This document shows, one piece after another, positions 36,048 through 46,639 of a DNA stretch of 64,000 bases; position 1 is the first letter of the stretch, and every line of letters begins with the position of its first letter. A program made the translations under genes and the position numbers. The notes under the pieces were generated by a model. That model was not told the DNA's origin. It searched no databases and saw nothing but the letters and a program-made list of their open reading frames with translations. Origin of the DNA: Corynebacterium sp. ACRQK (GTDB taxonomy: Bacteria > Actinomycetota > Actinomycetes > Mycobacteriales > Mycobacteriaceae); the NCBI RefSeq assembly GCF_022345965.1, contig NZ_JAKRMU010000002.1, positions 247,718 through 311,717 of the forward strand. Reading direction: 5' to 3'.

Positions 36048-37910
36048 ATGTGTGCAATTGTTGGCTACGTAGGTGACTCCGAGGCCCTCCAAATCGGGTT
36101 GGATGCGCTGGAGCGAATGGAATACCGCGGATACGATTCCGCAGGCATCGCAGTTGTCGAGCAGGGCTCCCTGCACCTCGAAAAAAAGGAAGGCAAACTG
36201 CAAAACCTCATCGACCGCATCGATGAGGTCGGTCGAGATTCCTTCCACGGCTCTACCTGCATCGGCCACACCCGCTGGGCGACCCACGGCCGCCCGAACG
36301 ACGTAAACGCACACCCGCACCGTTCCTTCGACGGCAAGGCCGCCATCGTCCACAACGGCATTATCGAAAACTTCTCCACTCTGCGCGCGGAGATCGAGGC
36401 CGCCGGCATTGAGCTGGAATCTGAGACCGACTCCGAGGTCGCCGCACACCTGCTGGCGCTCGCCTACAACGAAGGCGAGACCGCCGGAGACTTCCAGGCC
36501 TCCGCGCTGAAGGTTCTCTCCCGCCTGGACGGCGCCTTCACTGTACTGTTCGTCCACGATGACCACCCGGGCACCATCGTCGCCGGCCGCCGCTCTACCC
36601 CGCTGATCGTCGGTGTGGGCGAGGGCGAAATGTTCCTCGGCTCTGACGTGGCGGCCTTCATCGACCGCACTAAGAACGCCGTGGAGCTGGGCCAGGACAA
36701 CGCGGTAGTCATCACCGCCGATTCCTACGACATCTACGACTTCGACGGCAACCCGGTGGAGGGCAAGCCCTTCACCATCGACTGGGACCTGGATGCCGCG
36801 CAGAAAGACGGCTTCGACTCCTTCATGATGAAGGAAATCCACGAGCAGCCGGCCGCAGTCCGCGACACCCTGGCTGGCCACTTCGACGGCCGTCGCATCG
36901 TGCTGGACGAGCAGCGCCTGTCCGACGAGGACCTGCGCGGAGTGGAAAAGGTCTTCGTCGTCGCCTGTGGTTCGGCCTACCACTCCGGCCTGCTGGCCAA
37001 GTACGCCATCGAGCACTGGGTCCGCCTGCCCGTAGAGATCGAGGTCGCCAGCGAGTTCCGCTACCGCGACCCGGTGCTGGATCAGCGCACCCTTGTGGTG
37101 GCCGTGTCCCAGTCCGGCGAGACCGCCGACACACTGGAGGCCGTGCGCCACGCGAAGATGCAGGGCGCCCGCGTGCTGGCCGTCTGCAACACCAACGGTT
37201 CGCAGATCCCGCGCGAGTCCGATGCCGTGCTGTACACCCACGCTGGCCCCGAGATCGGCGTGGCCTCCACGAAGGCTTTCCTGGCACAGGTCGCCGCCAA
37301 CTACCTGGTGGGCCTGGCCCTGGCTCAGGCTCGTGGCACCAAGTACGCCGATGAGATCGCGGAGATCTACTATGCGCTGGAGGCGCTGCCGGAGAAGATC
37401 GAGAAGACCCTCGACCTGCGCGAGCAGATCCTGCAGCTGGCCGAGGAGCTCGGCCCGGTGAAGACCATGCTGTTCCTGGGCCGTCACGTGGGCTTCCCAG
37501 TTGCCCTCGAGGGTGCGCTGAAGCTGAAGGAGCTGGCTTACATCCACGCGGAGGGCTTCGCCGCCGGCGAGCTCAAGCACGGTCCGATCGCCCTGATCGA
37601 GGACGACTTGCCCGTCGTTGTTGTGGTGCCTAGCCCGAACGGCCGCCCGGTGCTGCACTCCAAGATCGTGTCCAACATCCAGGAGATCCGTGCCCGTGGT
37701 GCGAAGACAATCGTCATCGCGGAAGAGGGCGACGAGGCCGTGCGCCCGTATGCCAACTGGCTGCTGGAGATCCCGGGCACCACGTCGCTGATGCAGCCGC
37801 TGCTGTCCACGGTGCCGCTGCAGTTCCTGGCCGCTGACATCGCGCGCCAGTGTGGCAACCAGGACATCGACAAGCCGCGTAACCTGGCCAAGTCCGTCAC
37901 CGTCGAATAG
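36048..37910 (+). CDS. glmS: Glutamine-fructose-6-phosphate aminotransferase (isomerising)
   Basis: 620 residues from the ATG at 36048. Cys2 of 'MCAIVGYVG' is the glutaminase nucleophile. Two SIS domains follow with 'ACGSAYHSGL', 'VSQSGETADTLEA' and the C-terminal 'KPRNLAKSVTVE'. It makes GlcN-6-P, feeding GlmM. A TATCGT hexamer ends 7 bp before the ATG with no ribosome site, so the transcript is probably leaderless. Confidence 0.98.
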   Translation: MCAIVGYVGDSEALQIGLDALERMEYRGYDSAGIAVVEQGSLHLEKKEGKLQNLIDRIDEVGRDSFHGSTCIGHTRWATHGRPNDVNAHPHRSFDGKAAIVHNGIIENFSTLRAEIEAAGIELESETDSEVAAHLLALAYNEGETAGDFQASALKVLSRLDGAFTVLFVHDDHPGTIVAGRRSTPLIVGVGEGEMFLGSDVAAFIDRTKNAVELGQDNAVVITADSYDIYDFDGNPVEGKPFTIDWDLDAAQKDGFDSFMMKEIHEQPAAVRDTLAGHFDGRRIVLDEQRLSDEDLRGVEKVFVVACGSAYHSGLLAKYAIEHWVRLPVEIEVASEFRYRDPVLDQRTLVVAVSQSGETADTLEAVRHAKMQGARVLAVCNTNGSQIPRESDAVLYTHAGPEIGVASTKAFLAQVAANYLVGLALAQARGTKYADEIAEIYYALEALPEKIEKTLDLREQILQLAEELGPVKTMLFLGRHVGFPVALEGALKLKELAYIHAEGFAAGELKHGPIALIEDDLPVVVVVPSPNGRPVLHSKIVSNIQEIRARGAKTIVIAEEGDEAVRPYANWLLEIPGTTSLMQPLLSTVPLQFLAADIARQCGNQDIDKPRNLAKSVTVE

Positions 37911-37915
37911 TTCGG

Positions 37916-37942
37916 GGTTCTTTCCTATTGACGCCCCCTGCC
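37916..37942 (+). repeat. Dispersed repeat copy (exact core) between glmS and alr-tsaE
   Basis: GGTTCTTTCCTATTGACGCC followed by CCCTGCC contains TGACGCCCCCT after a pyrimidine tract, in the 72-bp intergenic gap. Confidence 0.65.
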
Positions 37943-37982
37943 GTGCCCCTTTCCTGGAATCCCAGGAGGGGTGGCTAAGGTT

Positions 37983-39686
37983 ATGAACATGTCGGATCGT
38001 CACCTTGCGGAACTAGTCGTTGACCTGGATGCCATCGCGCACAATGTGCGTGTGTTCCGGGAGGCTGCGGCTCCCGCCGGGGTGCTGGCCGTTGTGAAGG
38101 CCGATGCGTACAACCACGGGGTGGACGTGGTGGCTCCCGCAATGCTGGACGCGGGCGTGGAACAGCTGGGCGTGGCCACACTGGGGGAGGCCCTGCACCT
38201 GCGCGAGATTCTTGGGGGACTAGGGGAGCGCTACGCTTCCGCGCCGATCACTGCCTGGATGTGGACACCCGATGAAGACCTGACGGAGGTAATCGCCGCG
38301 GACATTAACGTTGGCGTGCCCTCGCTGGCTCACGCACGTTCCCTCGTGGAGCAGGCCGAGAAGGCGCAGCGGGAGGCGCAGGTCAGCGCTCCCGTGCGGG
38401 TGACGCTCATGGTGGATACTGGCCTTTCCCGCTCCGGGGTGAGCCCCGCCGAGTGGCAGGAAACGGTCGAGCTGCTGGCATCCAATACCGAGCTGGTGGA
38501 AGTCACCGGCGTGATGACCCACATGGCCAGCGCCGACGCCCCCAAGTCGGCAGCGAACGACCTGCAGGCCGCCCGCTTCGCAGAAGCTATCGAGTTTTGC
38601 CGATCCCGTGGGCTACAGGTGCCCCGCAATCACATTGCAAACACACCGGCTACGCTGCACCGCCCTGATCTCGCCTATGAGCTGGTACGACCGGGCGTCG
38701 GACTATACGGCATCGACCCAATCGGCGTGGGCGTTGAACTAAAGGCAGCGATGACGCTGCGGGCCCGCGTGACCACAACCCGCGTGGTGCCGAAGGGTGA
38801 GGGCGTAAGTTACAGCCACACCTGGCGGGCGCAGCGCGATACCCGCACCGCCGTGGTGGCGCTTGGTTATGCCGACGGGCTGCCGCGCAGTGTTTCCGGC
38901 AAGATGCTGGTGACGATCAACGGGAAGACATATTCGCAGATCGGGCGGGTGTGCATGGATCAGATTGTTGTGGAGTTAGGGCCGGCCGACAATGCTGCGG
39001 ACGTGAATCCAGGGGATTGGGCGGTGATTTTCGGCCAAGGTGGCACCAGCGCGGACGAGTTCGCGGAGCTGGCGGGCACGATCAGCTACGAGGTGCTGAC
39101 GATGCCGCGGGGTCCGAGGGTCAAGCGGGTATTCAAGGGCGGCCGCCCGGATTTCTCCACCGACGGTTCCTGCGCTGCCGCGACTGCCGATGACATGTGG
39201 GCTCTCGGCGAGCAGCTGGGCAAGCAGCTGGAAGCCGGGACCGTGGTGGTGCTCTCCGGGCCGCTGGGTGCGGGCAAGACGACCTTGACCCAGGGGCTGG
39301 CCGCTGGCCTGGGAGTGAAGGGGCGCGTGCAGTCGCCGACGTTCACCATCGTGCGGACTCACCGCGCCGGGCAGCGTGGGGTGGGGCTGCTGCACATGGA
39401 TGCTTACCGGCTGCTGGGTGCGGACGTGGAGGAAGGCATCGAGCCGGGTCGCTACATTGACCGCAACGAGGTGCTCGACGCGCTGGAAAGCCTGGACATA
39501 GATGCGGATATCGACAACGTGGTCGTGGTGGCCGAATGGGGTCGCGGAGTGGTGGAGCCCCTAAGCGATAAGGTGCTTGACGTGCAGATCGACCGGAGTA
39601 GCGTGGGCAGCCCCGCCGACCTGGCCGATTCGGAAGCCCCTGCTGCGGACGCGGACTCGCGCACCGTCACATGGCGCTGGGTCTAG
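37983..39686 (+). CDS. Alanine racemase fused to TsaE (t6A biosynthesis ATPase)
   Basis: 567 residues from the ATG at 37983; AGGAGGGG lies 11 nt upstream, and 37971 and 37989 are alternatives. Residues 1-380 are alanine racemase: the PLP lysine is K39 in 'AVVKADAYNHG', and 'VSYSHTWRA' and 'CMDQIVVEL' line the active site. Residues about 400-545 are TsaE with the P-loop 'GPLGAGKTTLTQG' (426 on) and 'SPTFTIVRTH'. The frame between them is open with no internal stop. The two activities, D-alanine supply and tRNA t6A modification, are unrelated. The genes are neighbours in relatives, so fusion is the simple explanation. Confidence 0.94.
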   Translation: MNMSDRHLAELVVDLDAIAHNVRVFREAAAPAGVLAVVKADAYNHGVDVVAPAMLDAGVEQLGVATLGEALHLREILGGLGERYASAPITAWMWTPDEDLTEVIAADINVGVPSLAHARSLVEQAEKAQREAQVSAPVRVTLMVDTGLSRSGVSPAEWQETVELLASNTELVEVTGVMTHMASADAPKSAANDLQAARFAEAIEFCRSRGLQVPRNHIANTPATLHRPDLAYELVRPGVGLYGIDPIGVGVELKAAMTLRARVTTTRVVPKGEGVSYSHTWRAQRDTRTAVVALGYADGLPRSVSGKMLVTINGKTYSQIGRVCMDQIVVELGPADNAADVNPGDWAVIFGQGGTSADEFAELAGTISYEVLTMPRGPRVKRVFKGGRPDFSTDGSCAAATADDMWALGEQLGKQLEAGTVVVLSGPLGAGKTTLTQGLAAGLGVKGRVQSPTFTIVRTHRAGQRGVGLLHMDAYRLLGADVEEGIEPGRYIDRNEVLDALESLDIDADIDNVVVVAEWGRGVVEPLSDKVLDVQIDRSSVGSPADLADSEAPAADADSRTVTWRWV

Positions 39687-39862
39687 CTCGACTGGGAGCG
39701 GCTGGACACTTCCTGGCAAATTCTTAGGAAAAACTGGGGAACCTCTCGGACGGGGTTGCTTTGAGGAGCTTGGCCGTGCAATGATAGTTGACGAATCACC
39801 GTGAGGGGTGTTTCACAAGACGCTGGCATTTACGGGCCTGATCAACCCGCCAGTCGTATACC

Positions 39863-39909
39863 GTCCCTGAGAGGTTTACTGCGAGAGCCTCTCGGGGACT
39901 TCTTGTTTT
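39863..39909 (+). terminator. Terminator after alr-tsaE
   Basis: GTCCCTGAGAGG pairs with CCTCTCGGGGAC (one G-U), followed by TTCTTGTTTT. Confidence 0.85.
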
Positions 39910-39943
39910 CCCCACCGCTTCCATCCGCCATAGAATAAATCCT

Positions 39944-42460
39944 ATGATTTACGCCTTGGCCGTCGATACCTCCACCAATTATGTCACCTGCGGTATTGCC
40001 CAGATCGCCGCGAACGGTCAGGTAAGCGTGCTCGCCGAGCGCCTGGTGGATAACGTTCGCGGCCACATGGAGCTGCTCACCCCGAACATCCAGGCGTGCC
40101 TCGCCGAGGCGGAGCTTTCCCCTCGAGACCTGCACGCGGTCGTCGCCGGCACTGGCCCGGGGCCGTTTACTGGGCTGCGGGTTGGTATGGCTACCGCTGC
40201 TGCTTTTGGTGACGCCCTCTCGATCCCAGTCCACGGCATTCCCAGCGCGGCCGCCACGGCGTGGGAGCATGCAACCTCCCAGGTTGGGTCTAAAGCCTTC
40301 GGCGACTACCTGATCGTCTCAGATGCCCGCCGCCGGGAGTTCTACCACTCGCGTATGAGTTTCTTTCCCGGGCTGGCAGGGCGGCTGTGCTCTGAAGTGC
40401 AGGTTCCGGCTTCGGTCCACGCGCCAGATGTGGTGCGGGATATCCAGAGCGAGTTCGACCGCTGGCCGTTGCGGGTGCTTAGCGCTTCCGCGGTCGCAGA
40501 ACAGGCGGAAGAGCTTTTTGGCTCCCAAGAGGGTTGCCAGATCGAAAGCGTGGATGCCCATCCCACGCCTCGGGGATTAGTTCTTGCAGCGCTGGAGTTT
40601 CTCGGTTCGGTTCCGGGGTTGTTGGCCGATGCGCCCGCACTCCGCGCACTCTACTTGCGTCGGCCCGATGCGAAGGAGCCGAAGGCGAAGGCAATTTCGA
40701 AGGCGCTGGACTTTTCCCGCGTGCAAGAGGTGGGTGTGCAGGCCGAAGTCGCAGGCAGCGAGGGCGATGCTGCCGGGGGAGATCCGCATACAGGCTCTCG
40801 GTCCGCCCGCGTGCGCCTGCTCACTACCGCCGATGCACCCGCCTGCGCGGAGATCGAGCAGATCCTCTTCCCTGAAGATTCCCCCTGGTCCGCGGAAGCC
40901 TTCGCCAGCGAAATCTTCGCGCCGCACACCCACTGCCTCGCTTTGGAGACAACGGACCCCGCGCGCGAACCTCAGTTGATCGGCTACGCAATCTTGGCTG
41001 TCGGAGGCCCGGCTAACGACCCGGAAGCGGAGATCCACACCATCGGCATCCTTCCCGAATGGCAGGGGAAGGGTCTGTCCAAGCTGCTCATGGATCCACT
41101 CGTAACCGTCGCGGACCGCCTGCGTGCGCCCATTTTCCTCGAGGTTCGCACCGATAACCGCCCCGCCGTGGGGCTGTATGAGCGCTACGGCTTCGCCATC
41201 GAGGGCACCCGCCGTGCCTACTACCAGCCCTCGGGTGCCGATGCTTTCACCATGGTGCGCCCTGCTTTTCTTTCTGACGCCACCCCGGCCCCAGATTCCG
41301 GCACTTCAAACCGGCCTTCCTACATCATGGGCATTGAAAGCTCCTGCGACGAGACCGGCGTGGGGATCGTAGCCAGCACAGTATCCGCTGATGGCGACGC
41401 AGCAGCTGTCGGTGAGGCAGCGGCGCAGCTGGAGATCGTGGCGAATAAGGTGGCTTCCTCCATGGAGCAGCACGCCCGCTTCGGAGGCGTGGTCCCGGAG
41501 ATCGCCTCCCGGGCCCACCTGGAGGCCATGCAGCCGACGATGCGCGCCGCCCTGGCAGAAGCGCGCGAGAATGCCCCCGGTTTCCGCACTCCAGACGTTG
41601 TGGCCGCCACTGTTGGCCCCGGCCTGGCCGGAGCCCTGCTGGTCGGCGCTGCGGCCGCGAAGGCCTACGCCCTGGCGTGGCAGGTGCCCTTCTATGGAGT
41701 GAACCACCTGGGTGGACACGTGGCCGTTGGGACCCTCGACGAGGGAGCTGACGAGGGGGTGGCGGGAAGCGCCACCAAGGAGGCTGGCGCCGACAGTGAC
41801 CTCGGCAACGCCATCGCGCTGCTGGTCAGCGGCGGACACACACAGATTTTGCACGTCACCGGCGTGGGCGCCCCGATGGAAGAGCTCGGTAGCACCCTGG
41901 ACGATGCTGCGGGCGAGGCCTACGACAAGGTCGCGCGCTTGCTGGGCCTGGGCTATCCAGGTGGTCCGGTGATCGACCGGCTGGCTGCGCAGGGGAACCC
42001 GCAGGCCATCGCTTTCCCACGCGGCATGATGCGCCAGCAGGACTCGCGCTACGACTTCTCCTTTTCCGGGCTGAAGACCGCTGTCGCCCGCTACGTGGAA
42101 CAGGCGGAAAAGGACGGCGCGCGCCTGCCCATTGAAGATGTGTGCGCTTCCTTCCAAGAGGCAGTGGTGGACGTCCTCATTACCAAGGCTCTGCGCGCCT
42201 GCGAAGATAAGGGCGCCGGCGTGATGCTACTCGGCGGAGGTGTTTCCGCGAACAGGCGCCTGCGGGAAGTGGCGGCCGAAAGGTGCGGAGAAGTGGGCGT
42301 CGAACTAAAAATCCCGCAGGCAAAGCTCTGCACCGACAACGGCGTGATGATGGCGGCACTCGCGGCGCGCCTCGTTGCGGCGGGGGAGGAGCCGAGCGGT
42401 TTGGCGACGCCTACCGATCCCTCGCTGGACGTGGAAGAGCCTGTCCTGCGCAATTGCTAG
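39944..42460 (+). CDS. TsaB-RimI-TsaD triple fusion (t6A biosynthesis and protein N-acetyltransferase)
   Basis: 838 residues in one uninterrupted frame. Residues 1-260 are TsaB ('[19 protein letters not shown]'). Residues about 285-447 are a GNAT acetyltransferase of the RimI type ('[20 protein letters not shown]', '[17 protein letters not shown]'). Residues 462-838 are TsaD ('[14 protein letters not shown]', metal-binding 'VNHLGGHVA', '[11 protein letters not shown]'). TsaB and TsaD form the core complex that transfers threonylcarbamoyl to A37 of tRNA; TsaE is in the gene before. A TAGAAT hexamer ends 7 bp before the ATG, so the transcript is probably leaderless. The RimI/TsaD linker DNA resembles the dispersed repeat. 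Confidence 0.95.
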   Translation: MIYALAVDTSTNYVTCGIAQIAANGQVSVLAERLVDNVRGHMELLTPNIQACLAEAELSPRDLHAVVAGTGPGPFTGLRVGMATAAAFGDALSIPVHGIPSAAATAWEHATSQVGSKAFGDYLIVSDARRREFYHSRMSFFPGLAGRLCSEVQVPASVHAPDVVRDIQSEFDRWPLRVLSASAVAEQAEELFGSQEGCQIESVDAHPTPRGLVLAALEFLGSVPGLLADAPALRALYLRRPDAKEPKAKAISKALDFSRVQEVGVQAEVAGSEGDAAGGDPHTGSRSARVRLLTTADAPACAEIEQILFPEDSPWSAEAFASEIFAPHTHCLALETTDPAREPQLIGYAILAVGGPANDPEAEIHTIGILPEWQGKGLSKLLMDPLVTVADRLRAPIFLEVRTDNRPAVGLYERYGFAIEGTRRAYYQPSGADAFTMVRPAFLSDATPAPDSGTSNRPSYIMGIESSCDETGVGIVASTVSADGDAAAVGEAAAQLEIVANKVASSMEQHARFGGVVPEIASRAHLEAMQPTMRAALAEARENAPGFRTPDVVAATVGPGLAGALLVGAAAAKAYALAWQVPFYGVNHLGGHVAVGTLDEGADEGVAGSATKEAGADSDLGNAIALLVSGGHTQILHVTGVGAPMEELGSTLDDAAGEAYDKVARLLGLGYPGGPVIDRLAAQGNPQAIAFPRGMMRQQDSRYDFSFSGLKTAVARYVEQAEKDGARLPIEDVCASFQEAVVDVLITKALRACEDKGAGVMLLGGGVSANRRLREVAAERCGEVGVELKIPQAKLCTDNGVMMAALAARLVAAGEEPSGLATPTDPSLDVEEPVLRNC
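41264..41286 (+). repeat. Degenerate dispersed-repeat-like sequence at the RimI/TsaD junction
   Basis: GCTTTTCTTTCTGACGCCAC has the pyrimidine tract and TGACGCC core but an interrupted C run. It encodes the linker (AFLSDATP) between the RimI and TsaD parts. Confidence 0.3.
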
Positions 42461-42534
42461 TTTGCTGGCAAGATGTTCTGTGACTGTCTAAAAACTCACA
42501 ACTCTTTCATCACACAACAAGCTAGGAGCTCAAT

Positions 42535-42963
42535 ATGCCACGCAGCATGCTGGTAACGCCGGACCTGCAGACGAAGGAAATGGACATTGATCTGTCGGAG
42601 GCTGCCGACGTTCTGGGCGGAAGCGAGCAGGACCGCCTGCACGTGGTTTTCGTGGAAAGTGGTCTGACCGTCGCTGCCATTTATTCCTCCGATGCACGCA
42701 AGGCGGAGAACCCGGAGCCGAACCCGCTCGCTTCCATGGGGCGCAAGGAGCAGGAGACCGGCGATTCCAGCTTCATCTCTGACCCGGCTCGCGCGATCCT
42801 CGGCCCCGTGCTGTTCGTCGGCGACGAGGGTGCAGGGCTGACCGACGAGGACGTCGAGTCCATCCACGACGGCATCCGCGCAGTTGAGAACTACAAGGTA
42901 GACAACGCCAAGGATTACGAGCTGTGGTACAACGCGGTGGTTAACCTGACCAAAGGGATCTAG
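42535..42963 (+). CDS. Conserved corynebacterial protein of unknown function
   Basis: 142 residues, 'MPRSMLVTPDLQTKEMDIDL', acidic and soluble, with no signal peptide or membrane segment. An AGGAG site lies 6 nt before the ATG. It sits between tsaD and groES. No domain is recognised and no function is proposed. Confidence 0.8.
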   Translation: MPRSMLVTPDLQTKEMDIDLSEAADVLGGSEQDRLHVVFVESGLTVAAIYSSDARKAENPEPNPLASMGRKEQETGDSSFISDPARAILGPVLFVGDEGAGLTDEDVESIHDGIRAVENYKVDNAKDYELWYNAVVNLTKGI

Positions 42964-42996
42964 CGCCGGGGATCTAGCACCGGGGCTGGTTGAGCG

Positions 42997-43023
42997 TTAG
43001 CACTTGCGAGGGTAGAGTGCCAG
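42997..43023 (+). promoter_or_regulatory. CIRCE element (HrcA operator)
   Basis: TTAGCACTT, nine bases, GAGTGCCAG. The consensus is TTAGCACTC-N9-GAGTGCTAA, and 15 of 18 arm positions match. It lies 118 bp before groES, so HrcA repression of groES-groEL is expected. Confidence 0.88.
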
Positions 43024-43140
43024 ATAGGTTGTTTGACTCACAGTTGTTCACCCGCGACGACGGCTGTATCTGGAAAACCAACCGGCACAACAGTTCACAA
43101 GAGTGAAACCTACAGCTCGAATACACGGAGGTATTCAATC

Positions 43141-43440
43141 GTGGCTAACGTCAACATCAAGCCCCTTGAGGACCGCGTCCTCGTCCAGATCGTCGAGGCG
43201 GAGACCACTACCGCATCCGGCCTAGTCATCCCGGACTCCGCTAAGGAGAAGCCGCAGGAGGCCACCGTCATCGCAGTCGGCCCCGGCCGCTGGGCAGATG
43301 ACGACGACCGCATCCCGATGGATGTGAAGGAGGGCGACACCGTTATCTTCTCCAAGTACGGAGGCACCGAGCTGAAGTACGACGGCGAAGAGTACCTGCT
43401 GCTGACCCAGCGCGACATCCTCGCTGTCATCGAAAAGTAA
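43141..43440 (+). CDS. groES: Co-chaperonin GroES
   Basis: 99 residues from a GTG start with GGAGG upstream. '[20 protein letters not shown]' and the mobile loop '[17 protein letters not shown]' are standard. It caps GroEL. It lies 12 bp before groEL and under CIRCE. Confidence 0.98.
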   Translation: MANVNIKPLEDRVLVQIVEAETTTASGLVIPDSAKEKPQEATVIAVGPGRWADDDDRIPMDVKEGDTVIFSKYGGTELKYDGEEYLLLTQRDILAVIEK

Positions 43441-45072
<1,632 letters not shown>

Positions 45073-45109
45073 TGGGATAGCTGCCGTAGCCCGCTGCTAG
45101 GCAGTGATA

Positions 45110-45144
45110 AAAGGGAGAGGGATAATCCCTCTCCCTTTCTTTTG
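45110..45144 (+). terminator. Terminator after groEL1
   Basis: AAAGGGAGAGGGAT pairs perfectly with ATCCCTCTCCCTTT across a single central base (effective loop larger), followed by CTTTTG. Confidence 0.88.
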
Positions 45145-45228
45145 TGTTCGCTGCCTCGTGTGGGATGAGCGGGCCTGCCTTGGTGGGCTTTATGTGCCCA
45201 GCCAGCGGCTAGGAGGCTATGCGGCCCG

Positions 45229-45534
45229 CTAGGAGGCTACGCGGCGATTGCGGTTGCGGGAAGTGGGGCGCAGGATAGCGTCGCGCTCGGACTCGCTAAG
45301 GCCACCCCAGATGCCGTAGGGTTCGCCCACGCTGAGTGCGTGGTTGCGGCACTGCTCAATCACCGGGCACTCACGGCAGATGGCCTTGGCGCGGTGCTCG
45401 CGCATGGCACGGGCACGGCCACGCTCGCCATCCGGGTGGAAGAAGACAGAAGAATCAGCCCCGCGGCATGCGCCATGAAGTTGCCATTCCCAAGTCGAAG
45501 AAACGGGTCCCGGAAGCTGGCTGGGCTGTGGCAT
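45229..45534 (-). CDS. WhiB-family iron-sulfur transcriptional regulator
   Basis: 101 residues. Four cluster cysteines: C23 ('GACRGAD'), C53, C56 and C62 ('AICRECPVIEQC'), then the 'GIWGG' turn at 74-78 and a basic C-terminal 'RNRNRR'. WhiB proteins bind a [4Fe-4S] cluster and act with the principal sigma factor. A strong GAGGAG site precedes the ATG. The position next to groEL1 and divergent from sigD matches whcB of C. glutamicum and whiB3 of M. tuberculosis. Confidence 0.95.
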   Translation of the reverse strand: MPQPSQLPGPVSSTWEWQLHGACRGADSSVFFHPDGERGRARAMREHRAKAICRECPVIEQCRNHALSVGEPYGIWGGLSESERDAILRPTSRNRNRRVAS

Positions 45535-46024
45535 TAGGTGGTTACTCCTCGTGAAAAGTCAGATGCTCACTTGTAGTGACGTTTGAGAGGTTCCAATCCT
45601 TAAATGAACTCTAAGTAACGAACGAGTGCCTTTTGGGTATCCAAAACCTGTTGTGACATAGCTATTTCGCATAGCTGTAGCTACCTACCTGCGAGAACGT
45701 GGCTAGTTGAACAATGGATTAACTTGTTTCTACGCCACGCCTAGATTCCCCCCAAAGGGGGTTAATAAATTCTCTGCCTGCTGCATTCTTCCCGCGATCT
45801 TGCTGGGAGATCGCCAGATATGGCTGTCAGGAGGGTTGGCGTTAGCTGAAAAACCAGAGCAAAAGTGGGAACATGTTTCAGGTTTGTTCAATTGCATTCG
45901 CGTGAGGAGAAATCGAACAGTCCCCTTTTAGTCGATCCGGGGCTGTCGGCGCGGTGTGATAGTTTCAATCCACATTGATGAAGACGCTGATAAAAACGCG
46001 CGAGCATTTGACGGAGTAGAGGCG
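45535..46024. other. Divergent regulatory interval between whiB and sigD
   Basis: 490 bp with no convincing gene. It must hold the promoters of both regulators. An inverted repeat TTTTGG-GTAT-CCAAAA lies at 45631-45646, about 100 bp before the whiB start. A possible N-terminal extension of SigD starting at GTG 45956 falls at the right end. Confidence 0.5.
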
Positions 46025-46594
46025 ATGGCTGCAGACCAGGCAACCGACGAGGAGATTCGAGATCTCCTCCCGGCGGCCATTGACCAAGACTGTCGCGCAG
46101 TTAATCGTCTTATTCAGCTGATCCACCCGAAGGTGGTTCTCTTTTGTCGCGGTAAGCTGAGCATGAACGGCTACCCTACGCCTGATGACGTCGCGCAGGA
46201 CGTCTGTATTGCGGTGGCCAAGGCGCTTCCCGGGTATGAGGATCGTGGGGCACCGTTTATGGCCTTCGTCTACCAGGTGGCGCGAAACAAGATTACTGAC
46301 GCCTACCGTTTTCAAACCCGGGATATGTCTGATCCGACAGAGGAGCTACCGGAGGAAGAGAGTTTCCAGGATTCACCTGAAGAGGTGTACTTAAGCCAAG
46401 ATTCATGTAACGATTTAGCTAGGAAGCTCGATATTCTCAGTGAGAAATCACGAGAAATTCTTCTTCTTCGAGTTATTCACGGCTACTCCGCAGAGGAGAC
46501 CGCGGAGCTCGTGGGCTCGAAGCCAACAGCCGTTCGCGTTGCTCAGCACCGCGCGGTTATGAAGCTAAAGAAGCACGGAATTATTCAAAAGTAA
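46025..46594 (+). CDS. sigD: RNA polymerase sigma factor SigD (ECF type)
   Basis: 189 residues from the ATG at 46025; the start 'MAADQATDEEIRDLLPAAI' fits family N-termini, while GTG 45956 would add 23 residues. Region 2 is 'YPTPDDVAQDVCIAVAKALP' and 'APFMAFVYQVARNKITDAYR'. Region 4 is 'LSEKSREILLLRVIHGYSAE' plus the DNA-binding helix. In relatives SigD controls cell-envelope genes and is held by RsdA, encoded next. Confidence 0.94.
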   Translation: MAADQATDEEIRDLLPAAIDQDCRAVNRLIQLIHPKVVLFCRGKLSMNGYPTPDDVAQDVCIAVAKALPGYEDRGAPFMAFVYQVARNKITDAYRFQTRDMSDPTEELPEEESFQDSPEEVYLSQDSCNDLARKLDILSEKSREILLLRVIHGYSAEETAELVGSKPTAVRVAQHRAVMKLKKHGIIQK

Positions 46595-46639
46595 GTGGCT
46601 ACCCTCGGGTAGTTCAGGAAAGAAAAGAGCTCAGCAGCC

